Of a stretch of 38,704 nucleotides of DNA, positions 32,532 to 38,704 are shown in pieces (position 1 is the first letter of the stretch; every line of letters starts with the position of its first letter). Both the position numbers and the translations under genes were made by a program. The stretch is from JALZAH01 sp051000755 (GTDB lineage Bacteria > Actinomycetota > Acidimicrobiia > Acidimicrobiales > Palsa-688). The stretch covers positions 1 through 38,704 of the forward strand of contig JBPCNZ010000118.1 in the NCBI GenBank assembly GCA_051000755.1, written 5' to 3'. The notes beneath the pieces were generated by a model. It did no database searches, was not told the DNA's origin, and worked only from the letters and a program-made list of their open reading frames with translations.

Positions 32532-33259
32532 TCGCTGCCGCTGTACTCGCCGCCGGCGGGCCGGTCATCCCCAACTTCGGCAAGCCCAGCGCCTGCGTTC
32601 AGCAGAACGGCGTTTTCTGCTCCTCCTGGTTCACGGCCCATTGGGGTTCCATCTTCCAGCCGGCGTTGATCCAGCACATCGAACTCTGCGCCATCGCCGT
32701 GGCCATCGGTTTTGTCATCGCCTTCTTCCTGGCCGTGGTCGCCCACCGGAACCGCTGGATGGTCCCCCCGATCACGTTCGTGACCAGCCTCCTCTACACC
32801 ATCCCATCGCTCACCGCCTTTGAGATCCTGACCCCGATAACCGGTCTGAGCCGTGTGACGATCGAGATCCCTCTCGTCGCCTACACCCTGCTGGTGCTGT
32901 TCACCAACACCCTCGCCGGCCTGTCCGGGGTGTCCGCCGACGTGCGTGACGCGTCCACCGGCATCGGCCTCACGGCCCGCCAGACCCTGTGGCGGGTCGA
33001 GCTGCCGCTAGCCCTGCCCACCATCTTCGCCGGCCTGCGGGTCGCCATCGTCACCACCATCTCTCTGGCCACCATCGCCGCCTTCATCACCCCGCTCGGG
33101 TTGGGGGCGCCCATCTTCGACGGCCTCGGCAAGAGCTTCAACACCGAGACCATCGGCGCCGGCGTCCTGGCCATCCTCATCGGCCTCGTTGCCGACTTTC
33201 TGATGGTCGGTACCCAACGGATGCTCACCCCGTGGGCCCACTCCCGCCGGCCGGTCTGA
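32528..33259 (+). CDS. betaine/choline ABC transporter permease
   Basis: A 243-residue inner-membrane permease with about six helices. The EAA loop for contact with the ATPase is visible as DVRDASTGIGLTARQTLWRVELPLALP, followed by the GLR-VAIVTTISLATIAAFI helix. An N-terminal segment with two cysteines (SACVQQNGVFCSSWF) precedes the first long helix and probably lies outside. OpuCB/OpuCD-like. Coupled to the ATPase gene by a four-base overlap; the second permease follows after eight bases. Confidence 0.92.
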   Translation: MIAAAVLAAGGPVIPNFGKPSACVQQNGVFCSSWFTAHWGSIFQPALIQHIELCAIAVAIGFVIAFFLAVVAHRNRWMVPPITFVTSLLYTIPSLTAFEILTPITGLSRVTIEIPLVAYTLLVLFTNTLAGLSGVSADVRDASTGIGLTARQTLWRVELPLALPTIFAGLRVAIVTTISLATIAAFITPLGLGAPIFDGLGKSFNTETIGAGVLAILIGLVADFLMVGTQRMLTPWAHSRRPV

Positions 33260-33267
33260 GAGGAACC

Positions 33268-33981
33268 ATGAGCAACTTCTCCAACGCCTTCACCTTCATC
33301 GGCCATAACGTCCACCTGTTGGTCAGCAAGACCGGTGTCCTCCTCCTCCTGTCTTTGGAGGCCATGATCATCGCCGTGATCATCGCCATACCGCTGGGCG
33401 TGATCCTCGGCCACGTGCACCGCTTCTCGTTCCTGGCCATCAACACCTCCAACTTCGGGCGGGCCCTGCCCAGCCTGGCCATCCTGTCGATCCTCCTGCC
33501 GTTCGTCGGCATCGGGAAGACCGACGTGGTCATCGCTCTGGTCATCCTGGCCTTCCCCCCGATCCTGACCAACACCTACGTGGCCATCGAACAGGTCGAT
33601 CCCGACGCCGTGGAGGCCGCCACCGGGATGGGGATGCGACCGAGTCAGATAATCCTCCGTGTCGAGATACCTCTGGCCTTGCCCCTGATCTTCGCCGGTG
33701 TCCGCACGTCGGCCGTGTTCGTGGTGGCCACCGCGCCCCTGGCCGGCTTCTTCGGTGGCGGCGGGCTGGGCGACATCATCGCCAACCGGGCCAGCTTCGG
33801 TCTGTCCGGGGTCATCGGCGCGTCCTACGTCATCATCGTCCTGGCCCTGGTGGCCCAGGTGCTGTTCATCGCCGTGGAGCGGGCCGTGACCCCCCGCGGG
33901 CTGCGGGCCGAGCGAGCCCAGGACGATCGTCCCCCCATCCAGGAGCCGGAGGACCGAGCGTTGGTCACCCAGGCGGCCTAG
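33268..33981 (+). CDS. betaine/choline ABC transporter permease
   Basis: A 237-residue second permease of the same transporter. ATG 33268 follows GAGAGGA. The EAA loop reads DAVEAATGMGMRPSQIILRVEIPLALPL, then GVRTSAVFVVATAPLAGFFGGGGLGD. The tail after the last helix is charged and cytoplasmic (ERAQDDRPP). With the preceding permease it would form the heterodimeric channel of an OpuC-like system. Confidence 0.92.
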   Translation: MSNFSNAFTFIGHNVHLLVSKTGVLLLLSLEAMIIAVIIAIPLGVILGHVHRFSFLAINTSNFGRALPSLAILSILLPFVGIGKTDVVIALVILAFPPILTNTYVAIEQVDPDAVEAATGMGMRPSQIILRVEIPLALPLIFAGVRTSAVFVVATAPLAGFFGGGGLGDIIANRASFGLSGVIGASYVIIVLALVAQVLFIAVERAVTPRGLRAERAQDDRPPIQEPEDRALVTQAA

Positions 33982-34092
33982 GCGGCGCCCGACGGCGGAG
34001 AAGGCAACCAAGGCACCGCCATGGTGCCTGATCCCACCAGCAGGGAACGGCAGCACCCCAACGCAGGACATCATCAAAGGAGACAAACCGGC

Positions 34093-35037
34093 ATGAAGAT
34101 CATCCCGAAAAGCCTCACCAGCGCCACGGCCGTGTTCGCAGCCGTGACGTTGGCCGTTGGTCTGGCGGCGTGCGGCTCGAGCAGCAAGTCGACCACGACC
34201 TCCCCCTCGGGCAAGCCCGGGGCCGGCAAACCGGCAGTAACCCTAGGCGACAAGAACTTCACCGAGGAATATATCCTCGGCGACCTCTACGCCCAGGCGC
34301 TGCAGGCCAAGGGCTTCACGGTCAACATCAAGTCCGACATCGGTAGCTCCGAGATCACCGACACGGCCCTGACCAGCGGCCAGATCGACCTGTACCCCGA
34401 GTACAGCGGTGTCATCTACTCCGAGCTGGCCAAGCTCGGCGACACCCCGCCCAGCGCACCGGTCACCTACCAGGGCGCGGTCAAGTGGGAGGCGGGCCGG
34501 GGGTTCACCTACCTTCAGCCCACCCCGTTCCAGGACGCTGACCGGGTGGCGACCACCAAGGCCTACGCCCAGGCCCACAACCTCAAGTCCATGGGCGACC
34601 TGAAGAGCCTGCCGTCGTTCACCTACGGGGGACCACCGGAGAACGCCACCCGCTTCCAGGGCGTCCTCGGCATGCAGCAGGCCTACGGACTGACCAACAC
34701 CCAGTTCGTGCCGCTGCCGATCGGCTCGCAGTACCAGGCCCTTGACGCCGGCAAGGTCAACACCATTGCCATCTTCACCACCGATGGCCAGCTGACCAGC
34801 AACAAGTACACCGTGCTGGACGATCCCAAGGGCATCTTCGGGTTCCAGCAGGTGGCTCCGGTCGTGTCCAACAAGGTGCTGGCCGCTGAGGGCCCGGCCT
34901 TCCAGCAGACCCTCAACGCGGTCAGCGCCAAGTTGACCGACCAGGCCATTCAGATCATGAATGAGGCGGTCGGGGTCAACCAGCAGGATGCGGCCACAGT
35001 CGCCGGTCAGTTCCTGACGGCCAACGGCCTCAAGTAG
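34093..35037 (+). CDS. glycine betaine/choline substrate-binding lipoprotein (OpuCC/OsmF type)
   Basis: A 314-residue lipoprotein. The signal peptide ends in lipobox LAAC (C27), followed by a Ser/Thr/Lys linker. The mature domain starts with VTLGDKNFTEEYILGDLYAQAL and has SSEITDTALTSGQIDLYPEYSG, the signature of the OpuAC/OsmF quaternary-amine binding family. ATG 34093 has AAAGGAGA upstream. It delivers the ligand to the two permeases encoded just before it. Exact ligand (glycine betaine, choline, carnitine, ectoine) is not clear by eye. Last gene of the operon, followed by a strong hairpin. Confidence 0.94.
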   Translation: MKIIPKSLTSATAVFAAVTLAVGLAACGSSSKSTTTSPSGKPGAGKPAVTLGDKNFTEEYILGDLYAQALQAKGFTVNIKSDIGSSEITDTALTSGQIDLYPEYSGVIYSELAKLGDTPPSAPVTYQGAVKWEAGRGFTYLQPTPFQDADRVATTKAYAQAHNLKSMGDLKSLPSFTYGGPPENATRFQGVLGMQQAYGLTNTQFVPLPIGSQYQALDAGKVNTIAIFTTDGQLTSNKYTVLDDPKGIFGFQQVAPVVSNKVLAAEGPAFQQTLNAVSAKLTDQAIQIMNEAVGVNQQDAATVAGQFLTANGLK

Positions 35038-35075
35038 TCCTACGTCCATCGGCGGCCCGGGGCCGTCACGTCATC

Positions 35076-35115
35076 GACCGGGGCCGGCGCATCAGCGCCG
35101 GCCCCGGTCGTTTGC
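35076..35115 (+). terminator. intrinsic terminator of the betaine transporter operon
   Basis: A perfect 15-bp stem (35076-35090 pairs with 35095-35109) with the tetraloop ATCA, followed by GTTTG. It sits 39 bp after the binding-protein stop and may also stop transcripts coming leftward from the glyoxalase-fold gene, although no T-run is present on that side. Confidence 0.8.
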
Positions 35116-35127
35116 TCCCCTGCGGGG

Positions 35128-35544
35128 CTACGCCTTCGGGGCGAACAGCTCCAGGGCGATGTTGTCGGGATCCCGGAACTCCAGGAGATAACCGGCGCCT
35201 ATGTCCTTGACGTCCTCGTGGGCGACACCCCGTGCGTCGAGGACGCCGGCGGCGGCATCGAGGTCTGCCCTGGAGGCGACCGCGAAGCTGACGTGATCCA
35301 GTCCCACCCGATCCTCATCGAAGGCGTCGTTCGCCACCGGGCGCAACCCGAACAACGAATTGCCGAGCTGGTAGATGACGCCACCGAAGAGAAACCCGAG
35401 CTGTTCGCGAGTGGCCTCATCGGCATCCTCGGGGACCTCGAAGGCGACCGGCAACCCGAACACGTCGTCGTAGAACGCTCGTGAACGGTCGATGTCGGTG
35501 ACGGTCAAGCGAACGTGGGCGTAGGCGCTGGTGGCAATCGGCAT
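35128..35544 (-). CDS. VOC (glyoxalase/bleomycin resistance) family protein
   Basis: A 138-residue vicinal-oxygen-chelate protein with two beta-alpha-beta-beta-beta halves: AHVRLTVTDIDRSRAFYDDVFGLPV and GLDHVSFAVASRADLDAAAGVL, ending FRDPDNIALELFAPKA. Candidate metal ligands are His10, the His of GLDHVSF and the Glu of ALELF. Family members include isomerases, dioxygenases and resistance proteins; nothing here decides the role. ATG 35544 is the start of homology. Convergent with the transporter operon. Confidence 0.85.
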   Translation of the reverse strand: MPIATSAYAHVRLTVTDIDRSRAFYDDVFGLPVAFEVPEDADEATREQLGFLFGGVIYQLGNSLFGLRPVANDAFDEDRVGLDHVSFAVASRADLDAAAGVLDARGVAHEDVKDIGAGYLLEFRDPDNIALELFAPKA

Positions 35545-35597
35545 GCGCCGATGCTGGCACACGTCCAGCCTTACATCGCCGGTCGGGGCGGGGCGGG

Positions 35598-35641
35598 CGG
35601 CGGGGCGCCGGCGGGGCGCCGGCGGGGGGCCGGCGGGGGGC
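35598..35641. repeat. four tandem 11-bp GC-only repeats
   Basis: Four adjacent 11-bp units made only of G and C: two copies of CGGCGGGGCGC, then two of CGGCGGGGGGC. They lie 54-97 bp upstream of the glyoxalase-fold gene start. Such runs are prone to slippage. The 368-bp interval 35545-35912 holds this array, a cluster of GAACCGAA repeats and a tRNA remnant, but no gene. Confidence 0.8.
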
Positions 35642-35690
35642 CGGGGCATGTAGTCGGCCGGTGGCGGGCCGGGGCCGCCGGCCACCAAAT

Positions 35691-35755
35691 GAACCGAACA
35701 TGTCGGGGTCCTCGGTTTGAGAACCGAAAGTCCCGTCTCACGGCACATTCGGTTC
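35691..35755. repeat. cluster of GAACCGAA repeats
   Basis: The 8-mer GAACCGAA occurs at 35691 and 35721 and inverted at 35748-35755; the 35721 copy is part of the hairpin TCGGTT-TGAG-AACCGA (35712-35727). A partial copy (CGGTTC) is at 35781. Three exact 8-mers in 65 bp are unlikely by chance. They lie just outside the tRNA remnant and could be recombinase or regulator sites. Confidence 0.55.
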
Positions 35756-35803
35756 GCAACCGGGCGCAGATCGGTACAAACGGTTCAGGCGACAGTCCGT
35801 CCG

Positions 35804-35848
35804 TGCCCCCGGCAGGATTCGAGCCTGCGCACCCGGCTCCGGAGGCCG
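35804..35848 (-). other. attachment site: 3' half of tRNA-Arg(CCG) left by element integration
   Basis: Read on the minus strand this is the 3' part of a tRNA from anticodon-stem position 28 to the discriminator base: CGGC, seven-base loop CTCCGGA with anticodon CCG, GCCGG, variable bases GTGC, T arm GCAGG-CTCGAAT-CCTGC and acceptor CGGGGGC plus A. Similarity stops at 35849, where position 27 no longer pairs, and no D arm or 5' acceptor strand follows. T-loop position 54 is C rather than T. It is therefore a non-functional att core, not a tRNA gene. The integrase gene begins 64 bp to its right, so the element extends rightward. Confidence 0.8.
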
Positions 35849-35912
35849 CACTCCTTCGCAGTAAAGCAGCAGTTCAGAGCGGGTGTCACATCCCTCTGGG
35901 TACTCTCCTCCC

Positions 35913-37266
35913 ATGGTCCTCCCAAAGCTCCCGCTGACCGGCCGACCACTGGCGGACGTCGCGATCTACAGCGTCCAGCACCGGTCGGCCGAGCGCCACA
36001 AGCGACCTTGGGTGGTCCGGTGGTCCGTCGACGGGCGCCAGCGCAGCCGGTCCTACCGGACCAAGGCGGAAGGCGAGCGCTTCCGCTCGGGCCTGATGGT
36101 GGCGGTCCAGTCAGGTGAGGCCTTCGACGGGGCGACCGGCGAGCCCTGTCGTGGCAGCCGCTGCCCGACCAGGTGCTGGCTCACGAGTGGGCCCGCCGGT
36201 GGCTGGCCGAGCAGTGGCCGGAGTGGGCCCCTCGTACCCGGGTCTCCGCCGTGGAGGCTTTGACCCGGCTGGTGCCGCTCCTCGTCGCCCCCACGGCGCC
36301 GGCGCCACCTGCGACGCTCCGCTCCCATCTCGCCTCCTCCTTGGGGCCGGGCGGTCCCGGCGTGGACGAGGAGGCGGAACGGTGGCTGGGGGAGTCGTGC
36401 CTCCAGTTGGGCCAGCTGTCGAGGTCCGTCCTCGCCGTCGTCGATCGCCGTCTGGTCGTCCGGGACGACGGCGAGCCGTTCGGCCCGGCTACCGCCGGAC
36501 GGTTTCGCAAGGTATCGAGAGCCTGCATCCGCCGGGCCGTCGAGCTGGGGGTCCTCGACGTCGATCCGTGGCCGCCACCGCCGCGGGGACGTGCCCAGCG
36601 CAAGGCGTCTCGGGTGGTTCGAAGGGTGTCGATCCGCAACCTGCCCGACCCGGGGGCCATGGCGGTCGCGATCGATGCCATCGCCAGTCACCAGCCGGAC
36701 CTACCAGGTGATGACCGCTGTGGCCTACTACGCCGGCCTGCGACCCTCCGAGGTGGTGATGCTCCGGGCCAAGGCCCTTGAGTTGCCGGCGGAAGGCTGG
36801 GGTCACCTCCACGTCACCGAGGCCGACGTCGCCTTCGACCAGCCCGGCGAACCCAAGACCGGGCCACGGTCGGTGCCATCTCGCCCCAGCTGGCACACTC
36901 CTCCAAGGGTGGCTCGAAGGAGGCGGGTTCTCCGGCCACGATCTGCTGTTCCGCACGCGGAGTGGTCGCCGCCCGACCGCCTCGAACTGGTCCCGGGCCT
37001 TCCAGCGAGCGCTGAGAGAGCAGGACCTCCCGCCCCTGCGCATCTACGATTGCCGCCACGCTGCGGCCACGACGTGGCTCGCCGCCGAGGTCCCGTTGGG
37101 CGAGGTGGCCAAACGCATGGGCCACAGCGTGGAGACGCTCGTGTCGACCTATGTCGGCGCTCTGCATGGCGACGAGGCACTCGCAAACGAGCGCATCGAA
37201 ACTGCCCTGGCCGGTGCCCCTGCCCACCGCCCCTCCCCGACCCTGATCTCGGAGGACGCCGACTAA
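35913..37266 (+). pseudogene. tyrosine-type integrase, broken by four frameshifts
   Basis: The pieces join into one integrase of about 450 residues. An N-terminal AP2-like segment (KRPWVVRWSVDGRQRSRSY) runs in one frame to about 36146. The core-binding domain follows from SWQPLPDQVLAHEW in a second frame to about 36700. Then come YYAGLRPSEVVML (catalytic Arg), a short piece ISPQLAH, and LLQGWLEGGGF through IYDCRHAAATTWL and RMGHSVETLVSTYV (box II Arg/His, His and nucleophile Tyr). Frame changes fall near 36145 (minus one base), 36700 (plus one), 36877 (minus one) and 36898 (minus one). No stop codon lies on the joined path. TACTCT ends seven bases before ATG 35913, suggesting a leaderless transcript. 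Either decayed or affected by base-calling errors. Confidence 0.85.
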
Positions 37267-37279
37267 CTCCAGGGTTCCA

Positions 37280-37768
37280 TCAGGCCGGGCGGAGATCCTC
37301 CGCTGCGCCGCTCAGGCCGCCTGCGGGGAATGGCCCTTGGCTACCACAGCCGTCGTCGGCAACGTGGACAGCTAGCCCCAATTCGGGGGCGGCCCGGGAG
37401 ATCACCCGGCCGACGTTGGCGGCGATACCGAACCTGAGCTGCCCGCGCATGGTCAGGCCCGCCGCCAGTGTTTCGGCGATGAGCAACCCGGTGCCGCCGT
37501 AGCGCCCTGCGATCACCGCCGCTTCATCGAGGAGAGGCCGTGGGTCCAGTACCTGGAAGACAGCTGGATCGGGTCGTCGGATGACCGCTCGGTCGGACTC
37601 AGGCAATAGCGACAGGATCTCCGAGAGCCGCCCCGACCTGGGGGAGTGAACCGCCTGGAGCAGCCGCCAATGTCGGCTCGCCGGAAGCGCCAAGTCGTCA
37701 TCGGGTAGCTCCGCAGGCCACTCCGCGAGCACGACTCGCAGGGCGACGTACTCGTCAATGACGATCAC
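37280..37768 (-). CDS. unrecognised mobile-element protein, possible toxin-like (162 aa)
   Basis: A 162-residue protein with N terminus MIVIDEYVAL, which resembles the first strand and Asp of PIN-domain toxins, then ALPASRHWRLLQAVHSP and a C-terminal stretch GTGLLIAETLAAGLTM. The remaining acidic residues of a PIN active site are not obvious, so the toxin idea is weak. GTG start abutting GGAAG. It follows the 116-residue gene by 18 bp, and converges on the integrase end with 13 bp between stops. Small-gene pairs of this kind often form toxin-antitoxin modules on integrative elements, but I cannot show this. Confidence 0.65.
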   Translation of the reverse strand: MIVIDEYVALRVVLAEWPAELPDDDLALPASRHWRLLQAVHSPRSGRLSEILSLLPESDRAVIRRPDPAVFQVLDPRPLLDEAAVIAGRYGGTGLLIAETLAAGLTMRGQLRFGIAANVGRVISRAAPELGLAVHVADDGCGSQGPFPAGGLSGAAEDLRPA

Positions 37769-37786
37769 CTTCCGAAGCCCGCCGGT

Positions 37787-38137
37787 TCAGGCGTCGGCGT
37801 CGGTTTCGCCGCCGAGGACCAGATCGACGTCACTGACGGCCTCGAGCGCGCCCTGAAACTCGCCGACCAGGTCACCCATGACCAACCGGTGAAGGATCTC
37901 TCGACCTTCGGGAGACAGCCGAGGGTCACCGGCCCGCCGGCGCTGACGCCGCTGCTCCAAAAGGTCCTCACCGATGCTCACGTATCCAGTCTGCCACTCA
38001 TCCGTCTCATGAGTCGTTGGCCACCTCCGATCTCGGACCATCGCGCTGAGAGCCCTTCGCTCCGACAGATGCGCGTCGACTCTCGGCCTCGACAGCTCCT
38101 GTCGAAGCGCCCCGGTAAGCGGATCGATGCCCGCCAC
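37787..38137 (-). CDS. unrecognised mobile-element protein (116 aa)
   Basis: A 116-residue, mainly helical and highly charged protein; Arg-rich near the middle (LLEQRRQRRRAGDPRLS) and acidic at the C terminus (VSDVDLVLGGETDADA). Its GTG start directly follows the TGA of the excisionase gene, so translation is coupled. No family recognised. If the next gene is a toxin, this would be the antitoxin, as its size, charge and position upstream allow; this is inference only. Confidence 0.6.
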   Translation of the reverse strand: MAGIDPLTGALRQELSRPRVDAHLSERRALSAMVRDRRWPTTHETDEWQTGYVSIGEDLLEQRRQRRRAGDPRLSPEGREILHRLVMGDLVGEFQGALEAVSDVDLVLGGETDADA

Positions 38138-38353
38138 TCATGCTGGACGGCCGTGCGCGCCCAGCTCGGGATGGCGGGCTTCGTTGATCCAGAGGGAGAT
38201 TTCGTCGGGGTCGAAGCGGACGAGCCGCCCGACCTTGAGGTAGGGGACCCGTCGTTCCGCGACTTGGCGGCGGACGTGTCGGACGGTGACGCCGAGATGT
38301 TCGGCGAGCTCCTCGATCGTGAGGAGGTGCGGGAGAGCATCGGTGGTGGCCAT
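38138..38353 (-). CDS. excisionase-type helix-turn-helix protein
   Basis: A 71-residue DNA-binding protein of the MerR/BldC-like excisionase (HTH_17) type. LLTIEELAEHLGVTVRHVRRQVAERRVPYLKVGRLVRFDPDEISLWI shows the short winged helix, with RxPYxKVGRLVRF as the wing. ATG 38353 has AAGGAG eight bases upstream. Such proteins (Xis/RDF) bend att DNA and steer tyrosine integrases toward excision. It is the first gene of a leftward three-gene operon convergent with the integrase. Confidence 0.88.
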   Translation of the reverse strand: MATTDALPHLLTIEELAEHLGVTVRHVRRQVAERRVPYLKVGRLVRFDPDEISLWINEARHPELGAHGRPA

Positions 38354-38396
38354 GGATGGCTCCTTCGGCTTGAGGTACTTCACGGGTTTGTCCGGT

Positions 38397-38424
38397 TACC
38401 TATGGGCGGTCCCGCCGCCAACAA
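38397..38424 (-). promoter_or_regulatory. promoter/operator candidate of the excisionase operon
   Basis: On the minus strand TTGTTG (38424-38419) and TAGGTA (38402-38397) are spaced by 16 bp. The spacer contains GGCGG-TC-CCGCC (38405-38416), a perfect inverted repeat. ACCTATGG occurs at 38398 and again at 38465, a possible pair of regulator sites. The stretch 38500-38580 is strongly pyrimidine-rich with repeated TTACC and holds no gene I can support. Confidence 0.35.
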
Positions 38425-38631
38425 GGCGACGCGATGCTCCTGCCGGTTCGCAGCGGGCCGTCCAACCTATGGCGACACCCTGGCCGATCGCCCTCCCGCA
38501 CCCCTCTATCCCAGCGTCTCCTCACATTCTCCAACCGTTTCCCTTACCCCTATTTACCGCTATTCTCCTCTCACCAAAGGTAAGCATTCAGGTCCGCGCT
38601 GCTGTCTGTTGAATCTGCGACGATTGCGGGT

Positions 38632-38704
38632 ATGACGTCGCGGGTCGGCCGGTCAGCTGGGGATGAGGCTTTTCACGGCTACATGTTGATGTTGCCGCCG
38701 GAGG
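38632..38704 (+). CDS. start of a gene running out of the window
   Basis: An ATG at 38632 opens a frame that stays open to the window end (24 codons: MTSRVGRSAGDEAFHGYMLM and beyond). It is divergent from the excisionase operon, where replication or transfer genes of integrative elements are often found. Too short for a family call; no clear ribosome binding site. Confidence 0.35.
   Translation, partial: MTSRVGRSAGDEAFHGYMLMLPPE

Noticed and set aside
35804..35848. functional tRNA-Arg gene
   Set aside because: Only the 3' half is present; the D arm and 5' acceptor strand are missing and T-loop position 54 is changed.
37889..38635. 248-codon open frame on the plus strand across the excisionase
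   Set aside because: The minus-strand excisionase has a recognised fold and an AAGGAG site; the plus frame shows no domain and crosses the promoter region.
1..38704. CRISPR arrays, insertion sequences or rRNA genes
   Set aside because: No regularly spaced long repeats, transposase frames or rRNA-like stretches were seen; the tandem array at 35598-35641 has no spacers.

Overview
The window is a GC-rich, gene-dense chromosomal segment of an actinobacterium. A WhiB regulator, a SigB/SigF-type sigma factor with its anti-sigma factor, the actinobacterial trio MSMEG_4193-type phosphatase / DUF3090 / SCO1664, a DUF6295 protein and an LprG-P55 lipid-export pair all point to Actinomycetota. A lineage near Acidimicrobiia is plausible, but that is inference from gene content only.

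Left part (1-8323): a WhiB1-like protein, then a leftward operon of degenerate anti-sigma factor, sigma factor and diacylglycerol-kinase-like lipid kinase. Rightward follow etfB-etfA (electron transfer flavoprotein), an aldonolactone-oxidase-type flavoenzyme and an OmpR/histidine-kinase two-component pair. Next (8329-12822) come a tiny membrane protein, a membrane-anchored phosphodiester-glycosidase-domain protein, and a tightly coupled three-gene flavin module: six-helix ferric-reductase/FNR fusion, FMN-binding lipid-anchor-like protein, and ApbE flavin transferase. Together these should carry electrons from NAD(P)H across the membrane to a covalently flavinylated extracytoplasmic domain.

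Middle part (12878-23995): DUF6295 and a dienelactone hydrolase; the phosphatase/DUF3090/SCO1664 operon of unknown function, divergent from a family-5 uracil-DNA glycosylase and an Fpg/Nei glycosylase; a leftward lprG-P55 operon; two alpha/beta hydrolases, one a monoacylglycerol lipase; and two alkylation-repair genes (Ada-AlkA fusion and Ogt). Four DNA-repair genes thus sit in this stretch.

Right part (23970-35037): a phenylacetate degradation cluster (paaK, thiolase, paaG, paaABCDE) and a four-gene glycine-betaine/choline-type ABC transporter closed by a perfect 15-bp hairpin terminator. paaZ and the 3-hydroxyacyl-CoA dehydrogenase are not in the window.

Far right (35545-38704): the left end of an integrated mobile element. 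A 45-bp remnant of the 3' half of tRNA-Arg(CCG) is followed by a tyrosine integrase carrying four frameshifts, then a leftward excisionase / unknown / unknown operon and the start of another gene at the window edge. The other end of the element lies beyond the window and should carry an intact tRNA-Arg(CCG).
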